NCBI GenBank assembly: GCA_016187945.1
Contig: JACPIT010000016.1
Span: forward strand, 32,021-96,020
Source of the DNA: Opitutia bacterium
Lineage (GTDB): Bacteria > Verrucomicrobiota > Verrucomicrobiia > Opitutales > Opitutaceae
Reading direction: 5' to 3'
Length of the DNA: 64,000 nt
Below are positions 17,012-26,772 of the stretch, piece by piece. The notes beneath the pieces are model-generated. The model had not been told where the DNA came from. It searched no databases and was given only the letters and a program-made list of their open reading frames with translations. Position numbers and translations under genes: made by a program. The first letter of the stretch is position 1. Each line of letters opens with the position of its first letter.

Positions 17012-17283
17012 CGAATCGTGAAACCAGTGAATTGCGCGGGCCCACGCGCGGAGGATCGTTCAGTTTTGCGAATGTAAGCTTCGAGAGATTCCTGCACGGC
17101 GGCGACGAACGCGGCAACCTCCCGCGGCTCGCCTTCGGCTTCGAGTTGGACGCGTCCGTCGGCGAGATTGCGCACATAGCCCGCGACCTCGAACCCCTTG
17201 GCCACTTGCAGGGTCTGGAAGCGGAAACCCACGCCCTGCACGTGACCGGAAAAGAAGACGGTTTCGTGATGCACGGCGGCCAT
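17008..17283 (-). CDS. acyP: Acylphosphatase
   Basis: A 91-residue protein with the family signature FSGHVQGVGFR, containing the phosphate-binding loop and catalytic arginine. The catalytic asparagine is in YVRNLADGRVQLEAEG. It hydrolyses acyl phosphates. Length matches the family exactly when started at the ATG at 17,283; the open frame reaches 17,373 without similarity. It is the first gene of the operon leading to menA. Confidence 0.93.
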   Translation of the reverse strand: MAAVHHETVFFSGHVQGVGFRFQTLQVAKGFEVAGYVRNLADGRVQLEAEGEPREVAAFVAAVQESLEAYIRKTERSSARGPAQFTGFTIR

Positions 17284-17410
17284 CGCGGCATGACACAATT
17301 GCCGCGCCGTCCCGGCAAATCGAAACCGGGATAGAACGAGAATTTTAATTGCGCGAGACGGGTCGCTGCGCACAGTGACGCCAGCGTCCCACCAGACGCC
17401 TCTTCCTTAA

Positions 17411-18088
17411 ATGACCAATCAAGATTCCGACGGAATGTCCGAGAACGAATGGGATGAGCGCCGGGAGCTCTCGTGGACCGAAGCCGATTGGGAGCAGTAT
17501 CTGGCCGAGCACGAGACGGCGGTGCGCGACTACCTGAAGCATTACGAGCAACTGCCGACCGCGCCCGATCGCGTCGACGAAGTCGCGCGCCGGATGGGCT
17601 GGGACATGCAGCCCGACGACGCGGCGTCCACCGAGACCGATTTTGAAACAGAGAACGAAGACGCGGGGGACAGCCCCAGCTTCGAGGAGGATTTCGACCT
17701 CTACACCGTTCATCGCAACCCGGTGCACATCGCGACCAAGGCGCTCTACCTCAGCCTCGTCGCCAACTGGGAACGCATCGCGGCCCACCCCGAGCGCATC
17801 CATCCGGCCGTCGGCCTCGCCGTCGCCGGCTCGCTCTACCGCGGTCGCGAGCATGCGCTTCAGGCAGTGCAGTCGCTCGACATGGGCGACTACGCACTCG
17901 CGATCTGCTTTTTCAAACGCGCGCTGCGCGAGCTGAACGAAACGCTCGCCCGCCTCGGCACCTCGAATGAGTCCGATGGCGGCCTGCTGGCGCGCTACCG
18001 CGAGTTCGCGGTGCCCCGCCTCTTCGACCTGCGCGAAATCTGGCTGCGCGTGATGGCCGAGTGCCGCAGCGCCGATCCGGGCGCGTGA
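17411..18088 (+). CDS. Conserved acidic protein of unknown function
   Basis: A 225-residue soluble protein. An acidic N-terminal third (many Asp/Glu, for example ETDFETENEDAGD) is followed by a helical core with HPERIHPAVGLAVAGSLYRG and FFKRALRELNETLARLG. No family or active site is recognised. It is divergent from the acyP operon; the start used is the ATG directly after TAA at 17,408. Confidence 0.72.
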   Translation: MTNQDSDGMSENEWDERRELSWTEADWEQYLAEHETAVRDYLKHYEQLPTAPDRVDEVARRMGWDMQPDDAASTETDFETENEDAGDSPSFEEDFDLYTVHRNPVHIATKALYLSLVANWERIAAHPERIHPAVGLAVAGSLYRGREHALQAVQSLDMGDYALAICFFKRALRELNETLARLGTSNESDGGLLARYREFAVPRLFDLREIWLRVMAECRSADPGA

Positions 18089-18089
18089 A

Positions 18090-18225
18090 GTAGGGCCGGC
18101 TTCAGCCGGCCCAAAGAACCTGCCTTGCCAAAGGAAGCCGCGAACATCGCGCTTCGGGTTTCGCGATCGAGCGCGTCCCACACGCGCCGAACATATCGGG
18201 CGGGACCGGCTGAAGCCGGTCCTGC
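18090..18225. repeat. REPIN-like palindrome pair, family G, long spacer
   Basis: GTAGGGCCGGCTTCAGCCGG at the left and GACCGGCTGAAGCCGGTCCT at the right are inverted copies. The spacer is about 90 bp and the right end reads CTGC instead of CTAC. A second copy is at 62,418. It sits between two convergent genes. Confidence 0.8.
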
Positions 18226-18231
18226 GACGAA

Positions 18232-20286
<2,055 letters not shown>

Positions 20287-20325
20287 CGGAAGACGGCTAA
20301 CCAAACTCGGGCGCGCCGCAAACGC

Positions 20326-21738
20326 TCAAAGGCCGAACACGCGCAACAGTCCGTCGCGCAGGCTCGCCATCCACTTCCGCTGCTCGGCCGCCTCGCCCTT
20401 CGCGGAGGTTTGCTGGCAGAGAAACACGCCCGTGCCCTCGAACAGGTCGTCGAAGAGCGGATTCTGCCCGCGGAAATACGCCCAGAACGTCTCCGCGCGC
20501 ACCGGCCGATACGCCAGCCCCGGCGTGAAACCGATCGTCGCGTCCTGATTCGCGCGCCGCCCCGGCACCGGCAGGCCGGGCTGAGCCGCGAGCACCTCCG
20601 CGCGCACACCGCGACTGCCTGCGAGGAGCAACGTGCACGGGCCGACGAACTCGAAATACCGGAACTGCCCCGTCGCCCACGATTGCAGCGCGAACAGCCG
20701 CCAATGCCGCCGGATCGCCGTCGCCTTGCGCCCGAGCGGCCCGATGAGCCCCGCGAGATAACTCGGCCGCAACACGAGGCTCGCACCGGCGGGCACGGTC
20801 ACGACCGCGAGTTCGACGTGCGCGTCGTCCTGACTCGAGAACGTCGCGCGGAGTTTCGCCTCGGGCGCGGCGTTGCGCATCTCGATCAACTCCTTCAACC
20901 CCGCGGCGAGGCACGTCAGCGGCATGCTCCAATCGAGCAGCCAGCGCGTGCGCTTCAGCAGCCCTTCGTCGGAGGCCTGGAGAAATTTCTCCTTCACCCA
21001 CAGCACGTCGCCGGGTTCGAGCACGACGTCGACCGAGGCATCGCTGCCGCGCACCGTCACGTCCACCGGCGCCGGCGTGCCGAGTCGCACCGGCGCGCGA
21101 CTCGAGATGAACGGCGCCACGACGAAGAACGCGACCATGCGTCCGAGCGGCGGAGCGAGAAACCAGACCGCGACCGCGATGAGCACGCGCCGGCCGAATT
21201 TCTCCCACGCCGCGAGTGCATAGTGCATGATCTTCGATTTCTGGCGCTCGGCGGCTTGGATTTGCACGTCCAGTTTCCCGAGCGCGATCTCGAGTCCGTC
21301 CTTTTCCCACTGCGCGCGCTTCAGCGCCTCACGCAGCGCCGCGACCTGCGCGCGGGACTCCTTCTCGGTCAGACGCAGGCGCGCGAGGCGCTCGTCGTTG
21401 AGTTTCACCTGATCGCCGGAGGTGGTGAGTCGGTTCAGGCCGCTGTTGAGCGCGTCCAACTCGTTCGCGAGGCGCGCGGCTTCCGCGGCGCGTTGCTCGT
21501 TGCGGGTCGCGTCCGCCGTCATGCCGTCGATCCGCACCTGCACGTCCTTGAGCGCTTCGCGAAGCTTTCGGTTTTCGCCGGTGAGCGCGCGGATCAGATC
21601 CTGCCGGCGCAGGTCGAAGTCGACATTGTCGCGCAGGAAGAGCCACAGCCCGAATCCCGTCAGGCCAAGCGCCAGCAGCAGCAAGCCGAAGGTGAGCTTC
21701 TGCAGCGACCACGACAAAAATCTGGCGAGCGCTCCCAT
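20326..21738 (-). CDS. Membrane protein with coiled coil and possible AIM24-like C-terminus
   Basis: A 470-residue protein. An N-terminal membrane segment (about 14-36) is followed by a coiled coil (about 45-160, for example GENRKLREALKDVQVRIDG), a second membrane segment (about 180-205) and a beta-rich C-terminal half with SVDVVLEPGDVLWVKEKFLQ and YFEFVGPCTLLLAGSRG. The C-terminal half loosely resembles the AIM24 fold, but I cannot confirm this by eye. It is 39 bp upstream of uvrB on the same strand and divergent from gdhA. Confidence 0.65.
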   Translation of the reverse strand: MGALARFLSWSLQKLTFGLLLLALGLTGFGLWLFLRDNVDFDLRRQDLIRALTGENRKLREALKDVQVRIDGMTADATRNEQRAAEAARLANELDALNSGLNRLTTSGDQVKLNDERLARLRLTEKESRAQVAALREALKRAQWEKDGLEIALGKLDVQIQAAERQKSKIMHYALAAWEKFGRRVLIAVAVWFLAPPLGRMVAFFVVAPFISSRAPVRLGTPAPVDVTVRGSDASVDVVLEPGDVLWVKEKFLQASDEGLLKRTRWLLDWSMPLTCLAAGLKELIEMRNAAPEAKLRATFSSQDDAHVELAVVTVPAGASLVLRPSYLAGLIGPLGRKATAIRRHWRLFALQSWATGQFRYFEFVGPCTLLLAGSRGVRAEVLAAQPGLPVPGRRANQDATIGFTPGLAYRPVRAETFWAYFRGQNPLFDDLFEGTGVFLCQQTSAKGEAAEQRKWMASLRDGLLRVFGL

Positions 21739-21877
21739 AAATCATGCCCGTTACTCTCGCAATTAGGCGGTTTCATTGAAGGCGGCGGCGGGCGGGAAGC
21801 CAATTGCTAAAGGGCCTCCCGCTCGCATTGTGGTGCGCAAACAACCCCCGGCCGCCACGGCCAAACTCTGTTATCCA

Positions 21878-23146
21878 ATGTCCCTCGCCAAGAGCATCTA
21901 CAGCTCGCCTGTCTTCCAGCAGGCCTGCCACCAATTCGACGCTGCCGCCGACATCCTCGGCATGGAAGCGGGCGTGCGCGAGCGCACCAAGCAACCGCGC
22001 CGCACCCTCACCGTCAGCCTCCCCGTCCGCATGGACGACGGCCGCGTGGAAACCTTCGAGGGTTACCGCGTGCAGCACAACATCTCCACCGGTCCCGCGA
22101 AGGGCGGCATCCGTTTCCACCAGGACGTCACGCTCGGCGAAGTCGCCGCGCTGGCGATGTGGATGAGCTGGAAATGCTCGCTCGTCGGCCTGCCCTTCGG
22201 CGGCGCCAAAGGCGGCGTGGTCGTCAACGCCCGCGACATGTCCACCAACGAGCTCGAACGCCTCTCGCGTCGCTACATGCAGGAGATCGCGACGTTCATC
22301 GGACCGAACCTCGACATCCCCGCGCCCGACGTCGGCACGAACGAACAAGTCATGGCGTGGATGATGGACACCTATTCCAACCACGTCGGCCACTACGATC
22401 CCGGCGTCATCACCGGCAAACCGATCGCGCTCGGCGGTTCGCTCGGCCGCCGCGAAGCCACCGGCGAAGGCGTCGCCTGGTTCACCAAGGCCTACCTCAC
22501 CGACATGGGCATCAAGGCCGCCGAGACGAGCGTCATCGTCCAAGGCTTCGGCAACGTCGGCAGCGAAACCGCCCTCGCCATGTCCGCGTGGGGCGCGAAG
22601 GTGATCGGCATCTCCGACTTCACCGGCGGCGTCTACAACAAGAATGGCATCAACCTGAAAGACGCCCTCGCCTACGTCGCCGCGAATCGCTCGCTGCAAG
22701 GCTACAAGGGCGGCGACTCGCTCACGAACGACGAACTGCTCGTCCAACCGTGCACCGTCCTCATTCCCGCCGCGCTCGAACGCGTCATCACCGACAAGAA
22801 TGCCGGCAAGCTCCAGTGCCGCCTCGTCGCTGAAGGCGCCAACGGGCCGACGACAAACGAAGCCGACAAAATCCTCGCCGAGCGCGGCGACATCGAGCTG
22901 ATCCCCGACGTGCTCTGCAACTCCGGCGGCGTGATCGTCTCCTACTTCGAGTGGCTGCAAAACCAATCCGCCTACTACTGGTCGAAGGAGGAAGTCTTCG
23001 AAAAGCTCCACAAGATGCTCGCGAAGGCGAAGGCCTCGGTCGACGAGACGAAAAAGAAATTCAACTGCTCGCGCCGCACCGCCGCCCTCGTCCTCGGCAT
23101 CGCGCGCGTCGCCGAAGCGAAAGCCAAGCGCGGGCTCTTCCCGTAA
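21878..23146 (+). CDS. gdhA: Glutamate dehydrogenase (Glu/Leu/Phe/Val dehydrogenase family)
   Basis: A 422-residue protein. The substrate domain has GPAKGGIRFHQDVTLGEVAA and LPFGGAKGGVVV, the latter with the catalytic lysine. The nucleotide domain has VIVQGFGNVGSETA. It interconverts glutamate with 2-oxoglutarate and ammonia. The start at MSLAKSIYSSPVFQQACHQF fits the family; the open frame continues to 21,776 without similarity. A possible terminator follows at 23,184. Confidence 0.94.
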   Translation: MSLAKSIYSSPVFQQACHQFDAAADILGMEAGVRERTKQPRRTLTVSLPVRMDDGRVETFEGYRVQHNISTGPAKGGIRFHQDVTLGEVAALAMWMSWKCSLVGLPFGGAKGGVVVNARDMSTNELERLSRRYMQEIATFIGPNLDIPAPDVGTNEQVMAWMMDTYSNHVGHYDPGVITGKPIALGGSLGRREATGEGVAWFTKAYLTDMGIKAAETSVIVQGFGNVGSETALAMSAWGAKVIGISDFTGGVYNKNGINLKDALAYVAANRSLQGYKGGDSLTNDELLVQPCTVLIPAALERVITDKNAGKLQCRLVAEGANGPTTNEADKILAERGDIELIPDVLCNSGGVIVSYFEWLQNQSAYYWSKEEVFEKLHKMLAKAKASVDETKKKFNCSRRTAALVLGIARVAEAKAKRGLFP

Positions 23147-23169
23147 GTAGCGCCGGTCTCCGACCGGCG
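23147..23169. repeat. Half palindrome with GTAG end
   Basis: GTAGCGCCGGTCTCCGACCG lies directly after the gdhA stop codon, with arms CCGGTC/GACCGG. No inverted partner with CTAC is seen before menD. Confidence 0.6.
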
Positions 23170-23183
23170 AAAAACGAATCCCC

Positions 23184-23211
23184 GCCCGCGGTCACAAGCC
23201 GCGGGCTTCTT
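23184..23211 (+). terminator. Possible terminator of gdhA
   Basis: Stem GCCCGCGG (23184-23191) and CCGCGGGC (23199-23206), 7-nt loop, followed by TTCTT. The T-tract is short, so function is uncertain. Confidence 0.45.
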
Positions 23212-23248
23212 CGTGGGCAGCGCGCTCGCGCGCGCCTCCTCCGCAACT

Positions 23249-23328
23249 GGAGGGCCCGGCTCCAGCCGGGCCGCGAACGTCATTCGCGCTCCGTTGCTCC
23301 GCCCGGCCCGGCAGGAGCCGGGCCCTCC
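23249..23328. repeat. REPIN-like palindrome pair, family H
   Basis: GGAGGGCCCGGCTCCAGCCG at the left and GGCAGGAGCCGGGCCCTCC at the right are inverted. This family shows GGAG/CTCC ends rather than GTAG/CTAC. Related half units are inside alaS (43,908) and near the 5' end of the gene at 63,013. Confidence 0.75.
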
Positions 23329-23343
23329 AACAATCGCGCAGCG

Positions 23344-25104
23344 TCACCTCGCCGCCGCCGCGAACAGCGCCTTGCGGAACGCCGCGTCGCGCCTCCGATC
23401 CGTGCGCACCTCGAGCACGCGCACGCCGCGCGAGGGCAACTTCGCGACCAGTTTCTCGAAATGCCGCCAGTCGCGCACGCGCGTGTAGCCGACGCCATAC
23501 GTCGCACAAAGCTTCGCGAAGTCGATCGACTGCGGCGTCGCGAAAAACCGTTCGAACGGCGGATTGAACGACGCCACGGGCAGGTGCTCGAAAATCCCGC
23601 CGCCGTCATTGTTCATCAGCACGACCGTCAGACTGCCGCGCAACTCGCGCGCGAGCAGAAAACCATTCGTGTCGTGCAGCAGCGACAGATCGCCCGTCAC
23701 GAGCACCGCCGGTGCACCGCGATGCGCCAGCCCGATCGCCGTGGACAGCGTGCCGTCGATGCCATTCGCCCCGCGATTGCAGTGCACGACGTGCGCGCGA
23801 TCGTTCGCCGGCCAGAGATACTCCGCGTCGCGCACCGGCATGGAGTTGGCGAACATCACCGTCGTCGCCTTGGGCAGCATGCGCGGTAGCAAAGCACTCG
23901 CCTGCCCTTCGAACATCGCCTCCGCCCCGGCGAGCCCGCGTCGCAACCGCGCCTCGATCCGCCGCTCCAACTCGACCCAACGACGCGCCCACTCGCGCGG
24001 CGCCGGCCGGACGCGCACATGCGCCGCAAAATCCGCCACATCCGCCCGCACGACGCGCGTGGCACTGTGCAGCGCATCGGGATTGTCCGCGCACGTCGTC
24101 ACGAACGTCACCGGCAGGTCGCCGCTCTGGAGCCATTGCCGCAGCGCCTTGCTCGTCGGCCAGTCGTGCAAGCAGAGCACGTGCGCGGGTTGCAGTTCCT
24201 TCGTCCACTCCGCCGAGCGCGCGATCACGTCGTAGCGCGTGATGAGTCCCGGCACCAGCGACGCGAAATTCCGCAGCGGCGACAACGCATCCGCCAGCAC
24301 CGGCCACCCCAGCCGCTTCGCCAGTTTGCCGACCACGCGCACATAACCCGCCGCATCCGCCACGCGCACCTGGCCCGCGACAATCACTCCGCGCGCTCCC
24401 GCCTTCGGCAGGTAGGGCGGACCGGCCCGGTCCGCCGCGAGGGCAACATCACGTTCACGGCGGACCGGGCCGGTCCGCCCTACCTGTTCATTCAAATGCG
24501 CGAAAAACTCTTCGGTGATTTCGCCCTTCAGCGCCTCGGCGACTCCATCCTTCGTCGGCGGCAGCGGATCGCGAAACGGCGCGTTCAAATGCACTGGCCC
24601 GCTGACCGGCCAGTGCGTGCGCTCCACCGCGTGCGCGACCGTCTGCCGCAGGTAACGCAGCAACGCCACGCTCGCCTCCGGCACGCTCAGCTCGTGGTAG
24701 AAATTCACGTAACCGCCGAAGAGCTTCTGCTGATCGATCGTCTGCCCCGAGCGGCATTCGCGCATCTCCGGCGGACGATCCGCCGTAATCACGAGCAACG
24801 GCACACCGCTCTCCCGCGCCTCGACGATCGCCGGAAAGTAGTTCGCCCCCGCCGTGCCGCTCGTGCACAGCAGCACGACCGGCCGACGCGATTGCCGCGC
24901 CAGCCCGAGCGCGAAAAACGCCGCCGAACGCTCGTCCAGCACCGGGATCGCCTCGAATTGCGGGTGGCGCGCGAATTGCATCGTGAGCGGCGTCGAACGC
25001 GAGCCGGGCGAAATCACCGCTTGCCGCACACCGAGTCGCGCCAGCGTCTCCACGAGCACGCTGCCCCAGAGCGAATTCACGTTGCGGAAATCGAGTTCGG
25101 CCAT
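23344..25104 (-). CDS. menD: SEPHCHC synthase, menaquinone synthesis, with in-frame repeat insertion
   Basis: A 586-residue thiamine-diphosphate enzyme that joins isochorismate and 2-oxoglutarate. Evidence: VISPGSRSTPLTMQFARHP and the cofactor glutamate in VLDERSAAFFALG at the N-terminus, VLLCTSGTAGANYFPAIVEA, ITADRPPEMRECRSGQTIDQ, and the C-terminal cofactor-binding region GDLSLLHDTNGFL with NNDGGGIFEHLP. Residues about 208-232 (VGRTGPVRRERDVALA and onward) are encoded by a complete GTAG/CTAC palindrome pair of exactly 72 bp, so the frame is kept. This falls in the segment after the N-terminal domain. The first ATG of the frame with family similarity is at 25,104. Confidence 0.95.
   Translation of the reverse strand: MAELDFRNVNSLWGSVLVETLARLGVRQAVISPGSRSTPLTMQFARHPQFEAIPVLDERSAAFFALGLARQSRRPVVLLCTSGTAGANYFPAIVEARESGVPLLVITADRPPEMRECRSGQTIDQQKLFGGYVNFYHELSVPEASVALLRYLRQTVAHAVERTHWPVSGPVHLNAPFRDPLPPTKDGVAEALKGEITEEFFAHLNEQVGRTGPVRRERDVALAADRAGPPYLPKAGARGVIVAGQVRVADAAGYVRVVGKLAKRLGWPVLADALSPLRNFASLVPGLITRYDVIARSAEWTKELQPAHVLCLHDWPTSKALRQWLQSGDLPVTFVTTCADNPDALHSATRVVRADVADFAAHVRVRPAPREWARRWVELERRIEARLRRGLAGAEAMFEGQASALLPRMLPKATTVMFANSMPVRDAEYLWPANDRAHVVHCNRGANGIDGTLSTAIGLAHRGAPAVLVTGDLSLLHDTNGFLLARELRGSLTVVLMNNDGGGIFEHLPVASFNPPFERFFATPQSIDFAKLCATYGVGYTRVRDWRHFEKLVAKLPSRGVRVLEVRTDRRRDAAFRKALFAAAAR
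24412..24483. repeat. 72-bp REPIN-like element inside menD, family F
   Basis: Begins GTAGGGCGGACCGGCCCGGT and ends ACCGGGCCGGTCCGCCCTAC. The arms are nearly perfect inverted copies around a spacer of about 30 bp. A related copy, with the right end changed to CTTC, is at 60,867. Its length is divisible by three and it has no stop codon in the menD frame. Confidence 0.93.
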
Positions 25105-25117
25105 GGCTCTTTTTGAA

Positions 25118-25193
25118 ACCACTTATGAACACTGATGAACACTCATAAATGGAGGTCTTCGTCCATCAGTGTTCTTAAGCGTCAATCAGTGGT
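25118..25193. repeat. Imperfect inverted repeat between menF and menD
   Basis: ACCACTTATGAACACTGATG (25118-25137) pairs with the complement of CATCAGTGTTC...AATCAGTGGT (25164-25193). It also contains direct copies of GAACACT. This AT-rich island is unlike the rest of the window. It lies in the 96 bp between the two men genes and could be a transcribed hairpin or a mobile remnant. Confidence 0.65.
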
Positions 25194-25200
25194 CCCTCCC

Positions 25201-26625
25201 TCAGCTCTCCGTCAGCGCCTCGATCAGCGCGCAGAACTTCAGCTCGGTCTCGGCGAACTCCTTCTCCGGATCGGAGCCCGCCACGATGCCGGCGCCCGCG
25301 TAGGCCGTCGCCGTGCAACCGTCGACCAGCGCCGAGCGCAGCCCGACGAAGAACTCGCCGCCGCCACGGTGATCGACCCAGCCGCAGGTGCCCGCATAGA
25401 GCCCGCGCGCGAATGGCTCCAGTTGCGCGATCGCCGGCACCGCCCGCTCGCGCGGTGTGCCGCCAACGGCGGGCGTCGGGTGCAATCGGGCCACGAGATC
25501 GAGAATGTGAACTCTACTCGGCAGCGTCGCGCTGATCGGCGTGTGCAAGTGCTGGACGTTCGCGAGCCCAAGCAGCCGCGGCTGCCCCGCGTGCTCCAGT
25601 TGAATGCTGAGATCGGCGAGACGTCGCCCGATCGCCGCGATGACGAAGCGGTGCTCGCGCAGTTCCTTGTCGTCCTGGGCGAGCGCGCGGGCGAGCCCAG
25701 CATCCTCGCTCGCGGATTTGCCGCGCGGCGCCGAGCCGGCGAGCGCCTCCGTGTGCATGCGGCCTTCCGCCACGCGCACGAGTCGCTCCGGCGACGCGCC
25801 GATGAAGCTCTGACCTTTGCCGTTTGCCACCGAGAACGCGTAGCACCCCGGGTAGCGCTGGCGCAGATGATTCAGCACGCCGAGCGGGTGAAACGGTTCG
25901 GCCGTCGTCAATCGCTGCGCGCGTGCGAGCACGATTTTCTCGTAGTCGCCGCGCGCGATGCCTTCGAGCCCCGCCGCGACGGCACGCTGATAAGCGCCAG
26001 TGCCGCCGATTTCCTCGATCTGTTTCGGAGCGGACGGACGCTCGCGATTGCGCGCAGCCGAGTAGTCGAACGCGCGGAACTTCGCGTGCGCCTTCGCGAC
26101 TTTGGCGGTAACGAGGTCGATCGGCAGCTCGGGCGTGATGACGAGATTGGCGACCGCGACCGAACCGTCGCCGCGGCGCGACACCTGCCAGCGAGGCACG
26201 AACACGCGCAACGCCGGAAATGCCGCACCGTCCGCCGCCTCATCGGCGAATCCAGCCGCCACGAAGAAGTGCGGTCCCGCGAACGCCTCGTCGAGCGGGC
26301 CGACCGCGATGGTTTGTGCGAGCGTCTGCGCGATGAACTCCTTCGCCGCGGCGAAGCGCTGCGGTCCGTGCGCCTCGAACGACAGCACCGCCTCCGCTCC
26401 GGCGACGGCGAAGCCGGAGCTCGGTCGCTCGATGTAGAAATGCTGCTCGCGTTCCTCGAAGATCGATTCGAGCACAGCGAGCGGATCGAGGCTCTCGACC
26501 GCGACACTGATGCTCACGAGCTGCGGCCGGCCCGCGGCGCGCGCCCGCTCGGCGCAGTCACCTAAAAACGCCCGCAACGCCTCCGGCGTGGAGTTCGTCG
26601 CGGGATTGATCGGCAGGTGGAGCAT
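25201..26625 (-). CDS. menF: Isochorismate synthase
   Basis: A 474-residue chorismate-utilising enzyme. The N-terminal half is variable. The C-terminal catalytic domain shows EKIVLARAQ, FIGASPERLVRV, EALAGSAPRGK, LHTPISATL, HPTPAVGGTPRERA and the Mg2+-binding YAGAGIVAGSDPEKEFAETE. It converts chorismate to isochorismate, the substrate of MenD, encoded immediately downstream. An anthranilate- or salicylate-type role is less likely given menD next to it. Confidence 0.93.
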   Translation of the reverse strand: MLHLPINPATNSTPEALRAFLGDCAERARAAGRPQLVSISVAVESLDPLAVLESIFEEREQHFYIERPSSGFAVAGAEAVLSFEAHGPQRFAAAKEFIAQTLAQTIAVGPLDEAFAGPHFFVAAGFADEAADGAAFPALRVFVPRWQVSRRGDGSVAVANLVITPELPIDLVTAKVAKAHAKFRAFDYSAARNRERPSAPKQIEEIGGTGAYQRAVAAGLEGIARGDYEKIVLARAQRLTTAEPFHPLGVLNHLRQRYPGCYAFSVANGKGQSFIGASPERLVRVAEGRMHTEALAGSAPRGKSASEDAGLARALAQDDKELREHRFVIAAIGRRLADLSIQLEHAGQPRLLGLANVQHLHTPISATLPSRVHILDLVARLHPTPAVGGTPRERAVPAIAQLEPFARGLYAGTCGWVDHRGGGEFFVGLRSALVDGCTATAYAGAGIVAGSDPEKEFAETELKFCALIEALTES

Positions 26626-26635
26626 GGAATGAGTG

Positions 26636-26688
26636 GTAGGGCGAGGCGTCCCGCCGAGCCGCGGCTCACCGAGGACGGTTCGCCCTAC
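26636..26688. repeat. REPIN-like palindrome pair, family E variant
   Basis: GTAGGGCGAGGCGTCCCGCC at the left and GAGGACGGTTCGCCCTAC at the right. It lies 11 bp upstream of the menF start codon, so it is in the menF leader or promoter region. Confidence 0.78.
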
Positions 26689-26710
26689 CCGCTTGCGCAG
26701 GAAGACTCGA

Positions 26711-26742
26711 GGTGGTCGCCTCTGTCCCCAGCGACGACCACC
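26711..26742. repeat. Short palindrome, family J
   Basis: GGTGGTCGCC (26711-26720) and GCGACGACCACC (26731-26742) form a hairpin. A related palindrome with GCGGCGACCACC lies at 45,154-45,180. Confidence 0.65.
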
Positions 26743-26772
26743 TTACGAGCGCGCTCACCGCATTCATCCGCG

